Below, piece after piece: positions 25,970 to 38,411 of a DNA stretch of 64,000 bases. Origin of the DNA: Brugia malayi. Its lineage: Eukaryota; Nematoda; Chromadorea; Rhabditida; Onchocercidae. Under the pieces are notes generated by a model, which worked only from the letters and a program-made list of their open reading frames with translations, made no database searches and was not told the origin of the DNA. Position numbers and translations under genes: made by a program. Where the stretch lies: positions 5,139,221-5,203,220 of the forward strand of contig NW_025062479.1 in NCBI RefSeq assembly GCF_000002995.4, written 5' to 3'. Numbering within the stretch: position 1 is the stretch's first letter; each line of letters starts with the position of its first letter.

Positions 25970-27679
25970 TAAAATTTTTCAAACACTCACATTTACCAAA
26001 TAGCGTATCTCTCTGTCTGCAAAAGTTTGAGCTTTTATATAAGATTAAAAACCGAAATTCATTCTCAAAATGAATTCTTATTGTCACGAAATTCGAAACA
26101 AGTATCTTGAACTTTAAAAGAGTTATAATATGTCCAGTAATCTGTTAAATCCATAAACGAACCGCTCTCTTATTTAAATACCCTTACAAATGTTCCTGAA
26201 ATTTTATGGTTCACTGCCCAAAATGGAACTTCATGAATTATTTCATGCAATTGACATTCCCTTTAAAAAGCTATTGTTCAAATTTCATCATTCAATTACG
26301 TACAATGTTACAACTTAACATGGAACTTGTACATAACTTATATTGGATTTTTCATCCACAGAAGGTATGTTTATCACATGAAACATACTAGTTTTGCTCC
26401 AGTTTTCCTCGTTTACCCTCAAGTTTGCATCTTTTTCATAATAAGCATGTACTGCAACGCCGAATCACAGTAAACTCGAAACCGAGGACGGCTTATACAC
26501 ACCAACTTTGCATCACTTCGCAAACTCTTTTAAGATCCAGATTCTCAAATCTATTCACGGCCACAATAACAACCACGCACCGCCATTTCCGTTCCTAAAT
26601 TATTTTACCATTTTCACACAGCTCGTCCACAGAACTTCAAATTCTTTATTTTGAAACAATATTAAGACATTGAAAGCAGAAGCGAGCATATCAGCAATGT
26701 AGTATTCTGACATGTCAAAAAGAGAGATCCAGAGTGAAACAGGTACTACATGGATTACATATCAGAAAGATTCAAAAGTCCACAAAAACACCGGAAACAG
26801 TCGAAAGTGAAGTGGGGCAAGAATGTACCATAATGTGAAAATGCAAGAATGACATAAGGCATTTTGAATAGGCAAGAACACTTACTACGAGAAAAGTATG
26901 GTCAATTACATATACAGTACGGCAACCGTGCTCTTCGGTAAAGCTTGACAAGATTGAAACAAAAAACTAGTTGAGACTCCGAAAAGGGCTAAGCGAAACG
27001 ACTACGAATATAACTAAAGCTATGAGAATAGCAACTACGAATAACGAAATTCTATCTGCTACCCAATTTGTTAAACATTTTCTCTGAATACTAACTGAAA
27101 TGCATAACACTTCGTTAACGTCGATCCCAATTTCTAGTTGAAAGAACTATTGTACGGATGAATCAATACTTTAAAATCGAAGTATGCTAGGAAAAATTCC
27201 ATACGACTAAACCACAGAGCAGAGTTAAGGAATTTAACGTTTAAAACAACGTGCTTGAACTTATAAATTGTACAGAAACAACAAAATCCATACAACTACG
27301 AAACAAAGCGTTCGCTTCTACCTACCTTCAAACTATTTATCTGAGGTAAATAAATCAAAGCAAAGCAGATTATATAAAGTAACTTCCCAAAAGTAAAATA
27401 CAAGTACTCATATTACTGCAGAAAAGTTACTGGCATCCAAAACTATCCTGAGTAGCAACGAGCAAAAGATTCGCAGTATTGCTAGAGATTAGAAAAACCA
27501 CACGAAAATTTCATAATTTTCGCGCGGTTATCTCCTCAAACTAATGGGTGGTTTTCCCCATAAACTTTTGAATATCTTCCACAAAAAAAAAAAAAAATCA
27601 TGGTTATTAAATATTCCCAAATTCACAAAATTTAACCTCTCCAGAACATTCTGATGAACGAACCTCGATATATAAAAAG
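25970..27679. other. Intergenic region between the retrotransposon and the BED gene
   Basis: AT-rich, with stops in every frame and only one short open stretch (26206-26391, 61 codons) of no recognisable sequence. A run of about 15 A (27583-27597) lies just past the BED gene's stop. Nothing else seen. Confidence 0.6.
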
Positions 27680-30432
27680 CTACGAGCGCAAATACATAGA
27701 GTGAATGTGCATGTTGAGATCAGACAGAAACTGAGTCTCGTCATCCGTGAAAGGTTTGAACATTGGTATGGGAGAACGTTTATGCTCTTCATGAATTCGC
27801 TCTAAATTTTTATAAACGTATTCTACACAATTTGTTAAATCTGAGCTTCGCAAAGACGATTGAATATCCAACCGTGACTGATGCTGTCCATTATCTGAAA
27901 GCTCTTCCAAATGGCGACATGCATAATAGCATCGTGTTACAAGATCCGTTAACTCCGCCTAAAAAAATTCATGTTTAGAAAACCTTAAGGATTTTGGTAA
28001 TGCCTTACAAACTTACTAATCAAAAGCAACTTCTACTAATTAACCCAACTTACTTGAGGAAAGATACATTCCCCAATACGTTTCATAAAGGAATCAATGC
28101 GAGCAGACAACGTTGTTTCAAATTCTACGCTTGAATCAGTATCTTCGTCACACAGTTGAATACTGTGCGAAAAACTCTGCGATATGTTCTGTGCAGAACG
28201 AATCGAATTAATTACCACGCGTTCCAGCTCTTTCTAGAAAACGTAAAGCAACCATGAAATAATTTTAAAAAAACTAAAAATCTGCATAGAATGCTGTAAA
28301 ATACATACCCGAAATGTTAATAATTAGGAATTGAAATTATAAAAGAAATTGTTGTCACCCAGACTTTTCACCTCGATTAAACTTAACAATCAACCTACAG
28401 TGAATCTATCGACTTCAATGAATGGTTAGTGACAACATTGAGTTATACCTGCTCACTATAGATAGAACTAAAAGCTGCAAGTTCATGATTATTTTCATTG
28501 GAAATAGAATTTCCAGCACCATACTCCTTCGACAGTAATATTGTAGTTAAACTGCTCAACCGCGCATTCAAATCGCTTTGCCTAAATTAATATACTGAAG
28601 GGATAACTATATCTACTGCTTGAGCTTCCCATTTACAATTGCCCATAATCCTTAAATAAAATAGTACAGTTCACAAGCATTTGCTTAATTTGTTAGATAT
28701 TATCTGGACTTATTAATGGTAACTGGAAACTAACTGATTGCTAATGAAGCCAGTTTGCTGCAAAGAAACAGCATCAAATCTCAGCTGGTCGATTAGTCTT
28801 GGCAAGATCACTTTATAGAATTGCTCCGTCGACGGAAGTTGATATCTAGGTTGAAGAAAGCGAAGCAAATTCCGGAAGCCAGTACGGCTAATAATTGTTG
28901 GTGATTCGTTATCCAGAAGTAGCATTATTCCAATCTGCAAAACAATTCCTTTCTAATAAACCTTGTGAAGTTAATAAGGTCAGTAATGAGGATGCTAAAT
29001 ACTACTACTGTTGAGAAAATAAAGTGAGATGCCCTGAAGACTGTGTAGTTTTTTACCCGTTCCAAACTCCGTTTCCACTTCAAAACCTGAGACAAGGATT
29101 AGGATAACCTGCATTAGAAAATAAAGGTTGCTTTCGCAAAATTTGAGGTTTCGCCCTAATACACCTCTAAAGGTCAGATAACTCATAAGCGTTAAGTAAT
29201 GAAGAATTTATGTAATTTCTGTGCTCAACGAATATATTCACCAATTTCTAGGTTTAGCTCCCTCTTTCTCTTTAAGGACTCAGTGAGTTGATTGACTTTA
29301 GGAAAGAGAGCTGTAGAGAGATAGAAAGAAGGAGTTTTCCAGGTCTAAAATATTCATCCCGGAACAACCAGAAAGCAGAAACGCACTTATACATCACTTT
29401 TATAATTTACGACAGCAGCATTTTATTGTGACTTTAGCCGACAGATTAAATATATTTAAAAAGTAACGAAAAACCTGATCCGAAATTCTTCGTGCATCCG
29501 GATGATCGTCCGGCCAGAAATTCCCTTTCATTATCCTAGTCTTTTCCATTTGTTCTTTGCGATTTGTTTTGTTTCTCGGTCCCATTCGCAAATCAACGGC
29601 ATTGCAACATTCATCAAATTTTGTTTTCTTTTGTGCAGAACCGTTATCGGTATACATATAGCGAATGCTGTTTTCCAAATGCCTGCGCTGAAAAACTTTT
29701 TCGGTTCAAAAAAAGGAACTCGCAGCTGAAATACCATGAATAGGAAAACAATCTGAAGTTTAAATCTGAAATTAAAAGTCAGAAACTGAAGTTTGGCGTA
29801 AGAAGTGTGTCACACCCTTATATCGAACGTAGTGGCGATAACGTTAGCCACCGAATGGCTTGTCCTATCTTTCGATTTTTTCGCGGAATTATTCTGCCTG
29901 ATATTCAGAGCTTCGTTTTCTGAAAATGACAGTAGTTTGAAACGAATTTGTGATTACTCCACAAGCTCTATTTCTAAGTTTAAATTTTATGTTAGAAAAC
30001 AAACACTGGACCTTGCTTTGTAGTTGAATTATTTTGTCGTGCTGCCTGTAACACTTGGTATTCACTGGAATGACAGCTACGCAAATGGCGGATCATACCT
30101 GTCGTACTGAAATCCCAAATTAGTTACACTATCCCACCACATGTCTTTCATAAATCAGCGGACTAACGGCAACGGTATAAAAGTGAATCAATCCGTTTTA
30201 TTATTGAACAATTCCTACCAACCCCTAAGTAAAATGTAGGATGTTTTTAATAAGGAAAATGCAACAACTTTTAGAAATTATGGGTGGATAAAAAAGCCAA
30301 AGCAAAACAGTACCTGCTATTCGTTGCTTTAATCCTCTTACAACATATCCTGCACTCAGCAGCTTGTTCTTCGCTCGGTAACTGGATGAAATATTTCCAC
30401 ACTTTAGCCGTTTTCATAGTGGAACCACCCAT
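27680..30432 (-). CDS. BED zinc-finger protein with hAT-transposase-related middle region
   Basis: Predicted nuclear DNA-binding protein. Exons by phase: 30314-30432, 29475-29682, 29057-29086, 28731-28934, 28637-28650, 28449-28581, 28054-28233, 27680-27958; 388 residues. Exon 1 starts at ATG 30432 and carries a BED-type half finger (KVWKYF...CRICC), followed across the first intron by RHLENS; the usual last His of the CX2C...HX3-5H finger is not visible. Exons 3-4 show the BED/hAT signature SPTIISRTGFRNLLRFLQPRYQLPS, the segment that precedes the catalytic core in hAT transposases. No DDE core or dimerisation domain follows; the C-terminal half is helical and unrecognised. No terminal inverted repeats were seen, so I read it as a host gene derived from a transposase, not a transposon. 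The 14-nt exon and the 5' end are the least certain parts. Confidence 0.7.
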
Positions 30433-31008
30433 TTTATGCCTCTGTGACAATGCCCAGTATTAACTATAGCAGTTAAAATTGTCGGTAAAGTGTAAGCAGT
30501 AAATTTTTCAAGCGCTAAAATAATAAAAAAGATAAAGATTATACAAGGATAAATTGTATGGCTTGAACGTAACAGCTAATGCATTAGTGAAATCGCTTAC
30601 TTTCCAACGGCTGCCACGAAAGTAAAAAATTGTTTAAAGACATGTTACATTGTTGTAGACACTCATTGCTCAATTCTGAGCCAAACTTTTCAATGACGTT
30701 CAATGCAATTTATTACTATTTAATGTAGTTACAATACTGAGCACAGAACTTCAACTACAGCATCTTTGCCTTTCTAAATCTCGTGAGCACAAAGAATTCT
30801 GAAAGAACCTGTAGATAAGGGACTGCGCACACAACCACAAACTTCCCGAAAAGGAGAATAATGTAAAACTATATTACAAAAAATTTTTAATAATACATAG
30901 TTAATGTTACCAATTACTTCATATTTCAGGACCTTCTGAAGTCCTCAAATCACTCTCACCGAAATTTGATCATGTAAATGATCAAGTGCATCGGAAAACA
31001 CAAATTGG

Positions 31009-31266
31009 TTATATGTCAACCACGCCCATGTGTACAATACCACTCCAACCTACAGTTAGGAAAGCATTAGAGTGCTTGTTTATAAGAACGTATTCAACAA
31101 ACTGAAATATTTCATTCTCTTCACTATCCAGAGTCATATTTCCGCTTCCTACATGCATGCTAGGTTCCTGTACCGTATACTCTGGCTTTCTACTTTCCAC
31201 TTCCAAAACTTTGTACTTCTGTGACTTCAGCCTACGTGATAAGTCTTCTGGGAAGCAAAACTGCAA
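31009..31266 (-). CDS. Possible exon of an unidentified gene
   Basis: An 85-codon open frame that begins exactly after a good acceptor (TTGCAG at about 31262-31267) and offers a donor-like GT after NAFLT (about 31050). The sequence starts FCFPEDLSRR and is rich in charged residues with a normal protein composition. I do not recognise the family. It could belong with the open stretch at 31846-32106, which ends at a strong donor, but their phases do not match directly, so at least one more exon would be needed. Confidence 0.3.
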   Translation of the reverse strand: MQFCFPEDLSRRLKSQKYKVLEVESRKPEYTVQEPSMHVGSGNMTLDSEENEIFQFVEYVLINKHSNAFLTVGWSGIVHMGVVDI

Positions 31267-31845
31267 GAAAACATATAACTTTCAGATGACCTCCCAATAC
31301 CAATACACATCTCATGATGTATTCATAGCACTTGCTGATTGTAGTCGAGAACAACAATCACAAATATTCCCAGCAAATGCTACACGTGAGGACACTTACT
31401 ATACACGACCTTTATTAGATAATGCATGCACTTTCAATTTCCTTTCCCCACCACACAATATTAAAACCAACTGTCTATCACTATAATGGTGAAAATAATT
31501 ATAAACTACATAAAAATTCTAAACTTCATTGGAAAATTCTTATGGATTTTGCCTGCATTCCCAGTTCCGAAGTATGCATTACCATCAAAAAAATTCAAAA
31601 CGTAGAGCAACTGTATAAACGATCTATATTAACTAACTGTCCAAATAGTTTGGATCACAGATTAGAAGATTGCAAAAATATTTCGCCACGTAATACAAAG
31701 CAAAAATTTCCTGCATTACTGACTAAAGGCCGCTAGGGTATTTCCGGAATTTCGAGAATCAGTGGTTGACAATGAGTGGAGAACGTGCCGAAAAGCCTTA
31801 ACCATGTCACGTGGCAGTCATCTTCATGAAACTGCGCCAGTAAAC

Positions 31846-32106
31846 TTACTTTTCGTTTACAGAACTATCACGCACGAAATTACTACACATAACATCATCT
31901 GGACCAAATTCTTGTATCACTAACTGACTTTGGACAGCACCAAACTTTGCATACAGAATACAATTAATTTTTGTAAACCGATATATGGAAGGCAACAGAA
32001 AAGTTTGTGAAAGTAACTGTTTCAGAAGTAAAGTAAGTGACGGCAGTTCAGAAAATGAAAAAAGGCCATGGGAGAGATGAAACAATAGGCCACGAAAAGT
32101 GTACAC
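31846..32106 (-). CDS. Possible exon of an unidentified gene
   Basis: Open frame on the minus strand, probably usable from an acceptor CTGAAACAG (about 32024) to a strong GTAAGT donor (about 31852), giving an exon of about 170 nt with a sequence such as LVIQEFGPDDVMCSNF. Function unknown. It is listed because the splice sites and composition are better than chance frames nearby, but there is no domain evidence. Confidence 0.25.
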   Translation of the reverse strand: MYTFRGLLFHLSHGLFSFSELPSLTLLLKQLLSQTFLLPSIYRFTKINCILYAKFGAVQSQLVIQEFGPDDVMCSNFVRDSSVNEK

Positions 32107-33009
32107 ACCTATTAAGGAAAGGTTGTTATCTAATGCACCTTTTTAAATACTCTTGTACATGAAAACCGGCCATTTGCTACAAATAGAAGCTCACAAAAAC
32201 AAAAAAGAAAAAAAAAAAGCACTGTAGAAATTTATAGAACGTTTGGGGTGAGCAAAATAATCAGTACATTATCATCCAATGAGGGCTTCAGGTTTTTAAT
32301 GAACTTTTCTCACTAACAAATTTCGAAATTCAAATGGCGATCAAAAGAATCGCACGCAGCAAGATATAACGAACTAGTTGACCTCTCCCGCGCATAAAAT
32401 TTAAGTAGAATCATGAGCTTCTACTAAGAACAATTTGGATACTCACTCTTTTTACACTGCCTCTTGTGCTTAAATGAAGTTCCCTAACTAATGGTTCAGT
32501 TCTTTACCAGATACTTCGTAAACGTAACCAAGGATTACGAAAGTAAGCTAAGTTCCTGTTAATGAGATGAAAAATGCATCATATTGCAGGAAAAAACTCC
32601 AAACAATCATTTAAAAACTTCTTTTCGAAACCTTTGTTTCCATAAAACGGTAAACTAGCTTTTAAGACATGTAATCATGAAGTTATCAGAACTTCCATAA
32701 CATTATACAGTAACTTTGTAAGAACTATGTGAATTTACCTTCGATATCGGTCTATACCGACTGGAAAGGATTTAATCATAAATTCAGATTTTTAAAGCAG
32801 GCAGCATAACAAATCTTAGCTATGATGTTGACAAGCCAGAACATTCCCACAAAATCAAAATTACAAAATGATTAAATTTTCAGTCTCTTTAATACCTGAA
32901 CAACTTAAGAGCTGAATAAAATTTAAAGAAAAGAATGATGACTAATACCACAACAACTTGGCACTTAAAATTCAAAAACAAAACCATTCAGACGTGAATT
33001 GAGACAAGC

Positions 33010-33705
33010 TTATTGTAGAAGTATTTCCACAATTAAGATTCCATGGAGAACTAAATCATTGCTAGATGAAAAGAAGGTGAACGGTTCGACGGTTACAGTT
33101 CTAAACATTTTTATAAAGCAAATGAGGGGAAATAGGAAGTGATAAGAGAAATGCAAAAGACTACTAAAATGATGATAAATAAAATCTCTCAAAACGAACA
33201 CTGCGGCTTTTTTCAGTGATTTATTTATATCACCATAGATCTTACTGATATTATCATTGCAATCACTACCAATACTGTCGATATCGTCATTACTACCACC
33301 ACTTTCATGATCACAAGCTATAACATTTTTCAATGACAGTATCATGACTACTAATTCATATCTTATGAAATCAACAACATAGTTTATAAGAACAATTAAA
33401 GAAAAACACGATAAAGCTTGCTTTCCAGATCGTTCATCCTCACAAACACTAACAACTATAGCTGCTCCAAGTTGTCCTGTACTTTCTATTTTGAGCATTG
33501 GGTAAATACTGATCGAATAGTGGGTTGTAGATGAACAAAGGAACAGGGAAAAGAGGTGACTGTCGAAGGGACAGCCGTGAGAGCGGCTGAGGGGTAACCG
33601 GCTGGATGGTTCGCTCGATTGCTTCCTAAAAAAGCCTTCTGAGAAACACAAACAGGATGGAGGACAACGAGAAGAGACAACCCACAGCGAACGAACAATA
33701 ATCAT
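33010..33705 (-). CDS. Long anonymous open reading frame (231 codons)
   Basis: The longest open frame in the gene-poor region, with a true ATG at 33705. Its composition is Ser, Leu, Phe and Cys-rich with several short hydrophobic runs, which is what translated non-coding pyrimidine-rich DNA also gives. No domain, motif or repeat recognised, and no neighbouring exon. It may be chance; length alone is the reason to list it. Confidence 0.2.
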   Translation of the reverse strand: MIIVRSLWVVSSRCPPSCLCFSEGFFRKQSSEPSSRLPLSRSHGCPFDSHLFSLFLCSSTTHYSISIYPMLKIESTGQLGAAIVVSVCEDERSGKQALSCFSLIVLINYVVDFIRYELVVMILSLKNVIACDHESGGSNDDIDSIGSDCNDNISKIYGDINKSLKKAAVFVLRDFIYHHFSSLLHFSYHFLFPLICFIKMFRTVTVEPFTFFSSSNDLVLHGILIVEILLQ

Positions 33706-36700
33706 CTATCCAACCTATCCTTATCTAAAATACTAAGACATGCAAAATTGCCACCGGATTTCTCGGTCAAATATTTCTAAGCCTGAAAGGTTTCATGTTC
33801 TAATCCATCTGGAAGAAAGCGCACATCTGATTTACTTGGATAAAAAAAAACACAAGTAGTAAAATTCAAAGGAATCCATGGAAGAATAGTGTAACACCCA
33901 TCAGTGTTTAAATTGGTGAAAATGCGTTACTTGGGACCGTCCTAAATAGAATTGTTTTCAATTGCGGAGCAGATGAACTTACTCTTGAAAGTTATATTTG
34001 AGGAGACAATTTTTAATTGCAATCCAACCTTCTGGAATAAAGTTAGGTGTAAATTTTGCATGCTTCCAAGAAAACGTACGATGCGGTGAAAGACAGCTAG
34101 AATTACCTGAAGAGAATAACATATATGTGCTCCTCCAAAAAGCCAAAAAACTGAAACGAAAAATTGAATAGATTACTCATTTCAGTAGCGAATTCGGACT
34201 AAAAACATTCATTCAATTTTTTGCAGTAGATCCATGATTCAGCAATCTTTGAAAAACGAACAGAAGAATTGTTCAAAATGCAAGATCTTCATTCCTTATT
34301 AGAAGGAGGTTGTAATGAGCTGCTTATATGAGGGACAAAGCCTTAGGCGATTCTCTGCGCAACCCGAAACCGGAATTCTTCCAAACATTAACTCCCTCTT
34401 CGCACCCAGCCAGCAAATTCATAAAATATATATATATCTCACTTTGTGTGTATCTGTATGTCCACGACCTATCTTTTCAAAGCACACAATGATGCGTACG
34501 GACAAACACATGCTCAAAGGACTAGTTTTGAGAGCACCCGTTGCTCTCAAATACAAACTACCATCCTGTCCACCTCTCTCCTTTCTTCCAGTACCACATT
34601 CTCAACCATTTCCAATTTGGAGGAAAATTTCATTTAAGAATCCAACACATTCTGTTTCTTAAGCTGTCATCGTTCGCAGTTTTTCAGCAATAAAATCTTG
34701 CACAAGGTGAGACCATTCAATCTCAACATCCTTTTATCCTCTATCTTCACAGCGCTTATATGCTCAATACATGATACAAAACATTCGACTTACTTAAGCA
34801 GTCAAGGAAAATGCGTTTGTTAAAGTAGCTAGCTATATGTCCCCTGAAAATGTATCCGATAAAAAGATCTTTGTGCCATTGCCTTCTCGGGAAAAGTTAT
34901 GATGTCAAGCTTTCAACATTTTGTCCAAAATCTATTTACTGGTAATCAGTAGTTTGATTTTTGAAAAACGTGGAACTATTCAATTCGTTTGACTGAATCT
35001 TTTCAAAGACTTTTTGTCATGATGCTTCAACAGAGCGCTTTCTCTATTGCAGTGATGTGCCACAGCTGATTTAGAATGTAACAAAAAAATTCACTGCATA
35101 AGTAACATCAAATTGCCTGTAAAAGAAACAGATGCAGATGATTGTGCTCAGTGGAATCAAAATGTGGAAATCGCATTGTTCAATGAATTCAGAAGAGATC
35201 TTCCACGGTTAGGTTAATTTCATTCAGCTAACATCAACACGAATCTAAGAAAACGAAGCAGCAGTGCGAGCGCGCCAAATTACACTTTCGTAAGGTGCAT
35301 CCAAAAAAGAGAAAACGGACACATCGAATCAGTTGACAATTACGAAGGAGGAAGGGTATTAGATTAGCATAGGAGTAGTAAAGAGGTGAGTAGTGCCCCA
35401 GCATCCTTCATTCATTGTACTGGAAAGAGGTCGAGGAGGCGAGGGAATGGGAGGTGATGGATTCAAACAAAGAGGTAAATAAGGAGGGAAGAAGGGAGTT
35501 TCACCAAATAGCGGCACTGTTACACGAATAGTAGGATCTCTTCCTATTTCTGTTTGCGATCTGTACAGACCGAAGTACAAAGGACCACAATGACGCCGTT
35601 TTGTGTCGTCATGGGTCTGAGTGATCAACTTATGAGCTAAGTTCATTTAACGAACTGCATATAAGCAGGCCTGTTTTGCCACTTACTCATTCTCGTGAAG
35701 GGCATGGGTAAAGTGTGATATAATGCACGGATGACTTATGCGAGGCGATGGTGTGGTGATCGTCGCTGCCGTCGTTGTTGGAGGGAAGATTAGGAAATAC
35801 GGGCACGGGAGTAACAGAACAGCCGTAAGAACCCCCTCCTCTTTCAACCTTCCTCTTATGCTGCCTGGTCCTCTCCTCCTCCGTGGAGTGCACTCATTTT
35901 CAACCAATTTTTGAAAACCAGATCTCACTTCCGCCATTTTCGCCTCACTCCCTCCTATTTCCCCCGTACTATGCCTCCCCTCTTGTTTCGCTATGCCAAT
36001 CACATGTAACCGCTCTACTCGTATTCAGTCACTTATCCTTTTCCTTCACCAACCATTTACCGAGCGCTTCTATGCTTGCTTTTAGTAATTTTGTGAGTAA
36101 TCAAAAAGTGTTTTGAACAAACTGACATTCATTTTCCTAAATTATGGATCAGAATGATTTGAGCTGACCCCGAATATCCACTCCACTTGCCGTAAATTTC
36201 CATTCTCTTCGTTGTATTAAATTACCGGAACTATTTACACGAGGCGAAATGACGCTGAAAACTGATAAGCTATAGAAAAATTGACAATAAATCTGAGAAA
36301 AATTATATTTAGAGAAGCACCAATCTGCCTTTGGCTCCGGCTCCTAAAACATCACCGAAAGATGATTTGTTTTTCCTTCACAGTGAAAAATAAAATCAAT
36401 ACTGTGGAACTGTATTTTCAGTTTGATGATGAAACCAAAGTGGAATTGGAATGCATTCTGAAGCATAGGATGCCGAAGAGTATGAGTATTAGGTTTTCTT
36501 TTGCTTCATTGAAAGGATGCCACTACTTCCTAGGAGAGAGAAACAAGATTCATTTACTCCTAGACCATCCTCTTTTCATTGCAAGATAGTTCTGTCTCCT
36601 TTTGAGATTGTATTATGGTTCCCCTCCTTATCGGTACTCATATGTCTTTCGATATCGTCTCCTAGCTAACGGAGGAATTTGTAAATAAGAAATTGATGTT

Positions 36701-37948
36701 GGGAAAGACACTTGTCGTATCTTTCGACCACATGGTAACAATTCTTTCTTTTTCTTTCAGTCCCTGACCGACATAACACAACATGCTTATCGAACATGTT
36801 TTTGAAATAAGTCTGCCTCTTTGACTGAGAGAATGTACAACTATTTCAGAAAGGAGATGCTCTGCATACTCATCCTGCTTGATATGTTATTCGCTTTTTT
36901 ACTGGGGATTATTGTTATTCAATAATCTATAAATTGGAGAGATAGGAGGATGCCATATCTGCTGAATCTATGAGAAGTTTGCGAGTCTTACAAAAAATAT
37001 GTCACCAAGTCTAGGTAATTTTAATTTATTACAGGAAGCTCTCAACTGTCCCCAAATTATCTTTCAAAACTTTGAGTCCTGAAAAGAGCTAACTTCTTGC
37101 TATTTGTGAAGATGTTAAACGTGTCGTCGTTGTTACCAATCTGCACTGACACATTGACAATGTCTAATACTTCAAACTGAAGATAGAATTCATACATTTT
37201 GATTTAAACAGAGTAAGCATGAAGCATAGAAAGAGTTACGGCTTCTTTATCACAACAGGAAAAAGTGAATTCCACTGTATGTGCAAAGGGCTAACAATTA
37301 TCAATTTCACAGGTCAGGTCAGATTACAGATTAGATCGTTTGACACTGAACTGAGGACTATGTGTGTACTTTCTTAATTGATATTCCGATTCTGGTTTAT
37401 TTGAAGTACGAATTATGCACTAACAGTAAGACTTCAATACTGAATCAACATGCAACAGAGCAACAAAAATACAAATTATGACATAAAACAATTCCAAGAA
37501 TATATGAATCAAATAAAACTGAGTCATCTCGACTTCTGAAAAAATACCATGAAAATTAGTGATTCAAGAAGATTATCTTTGTTGACAAGTCAATCAAACA
37601 GATTTCCGACGCTTATAAATTGTTACAAAAGTCATAGGAAGCGTGTGGATACATAATGAAAGCTCTGAAGAGTAGGAGGTATATTCTTGCAGCATATAAA
37701 GTCTTTGGAAAGGAAACGTAATCTCATCGGAAATTTGCGACATTCAGTTTTCTCCGTCGATCTAATCCATTCGAAACAAATGTATCTCTATATAAGTGAG
37801 GAACATACATCACAATAATTCGCTGAATTAATTAACCAACCCCTGCAGTCCATCACATCCCACTTGTGTTTAAACGCTGTTGGGTGATTTTTCATTTCAA
37901 ATTCAAGAGTGGCCGTAGCCGCTTTCTACTAATTACCCGGTTGCACCA

Positions 37949-38248
37949 TCAGTCCGAGAAATATTTTATTGTAGTCGGTGGCTTCGTAATGTTTGCTTCG
38001 AGCGGGGGAACCTTGATTTCAAAGTAGGGAAATTGATATTGGGGATATGAAATATGAATATAACTGATTCTACTCCATATCATAAATACAATAGTAATTC
38101 TAAACAACCTCGATAACCTGAATGAAAAATTAAGTGCTATGAACCTTATATTTGTTCCGTTATTCTTTCTGCTACACAGGCTGTCTGAATTGCTTGATTC
38201 AGCAGTACGACGGTGAGGAGCAAGTGGATTAGCTTTCGTGTTCTTCAT
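37949..38248 (-). CDS. Small open reading frame divergent from rabs-5
   Basis: A 99-codon frame with an ATG at 38248, placed head-to-head 163 bp from the rabs-5 start. It has a basic, serine-rich N-terminus and one hydrophobic stretch (LFRITIVFMIW) that could span a membrane, then a proline-rich end. I do not recognise it. It could be a small membrane protein sharing a two-way promoter with rabs-5, or chance. Confidence 0.25.
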   Translation of the reverse strand: MKNTKANPLAPHRRTAESSNSDSLCSRKNNGTNIRFIALNFSFRLSRLFRITIVFMIWSRISYIHISYPQYQFPYFEIKVPPLEANITKPPTTIKYFSD

Positions 38249-38411
38249 AGAAAGAATCTCTTTTTTTGAAGGTAATAAGTTTTGTTACAGAATTTTTCTA
38301 GTGGCCACAGTTAATTTCGAATATCGTCACACTTTTTAGGAAAATTTATGGATTATATATGTTTTTAGGAGAAAATGTTAACTTCAGTATGCGAGAAATA
38401 GTGTTCTCGTC

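Larger units (their letters stand above)
30433..38411. other. 8-kb region without a recognised gene
   Basis: The longest gene-free stretch of the window. It contains a few anonymous open frames listed separately, a purine-rich then pyrimidine-rich patch (about 35340-36060), and otherwise AT-rich sequence with dense stops. It could hold long introns or UTRs of an unidentified gene on the minus strand. I saw no transposon ends, tRNA or other RNA gene in it. Confidence 0.5.

Noticed and set aside
34315..34662. 115-codon plus-strand open frame
   Set aside because: Two overlapping frames are open at once here, which reflects base composition; no recognisable protein features.
35683..36003. Overlapping minus-strand frames of 106 and 68 codons
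   Set aside because: They fall in the pyrimidine-rich patch and read as low-complexity Gly/Arg/Pro or Ser-rich sequence; composition explains the open frames.
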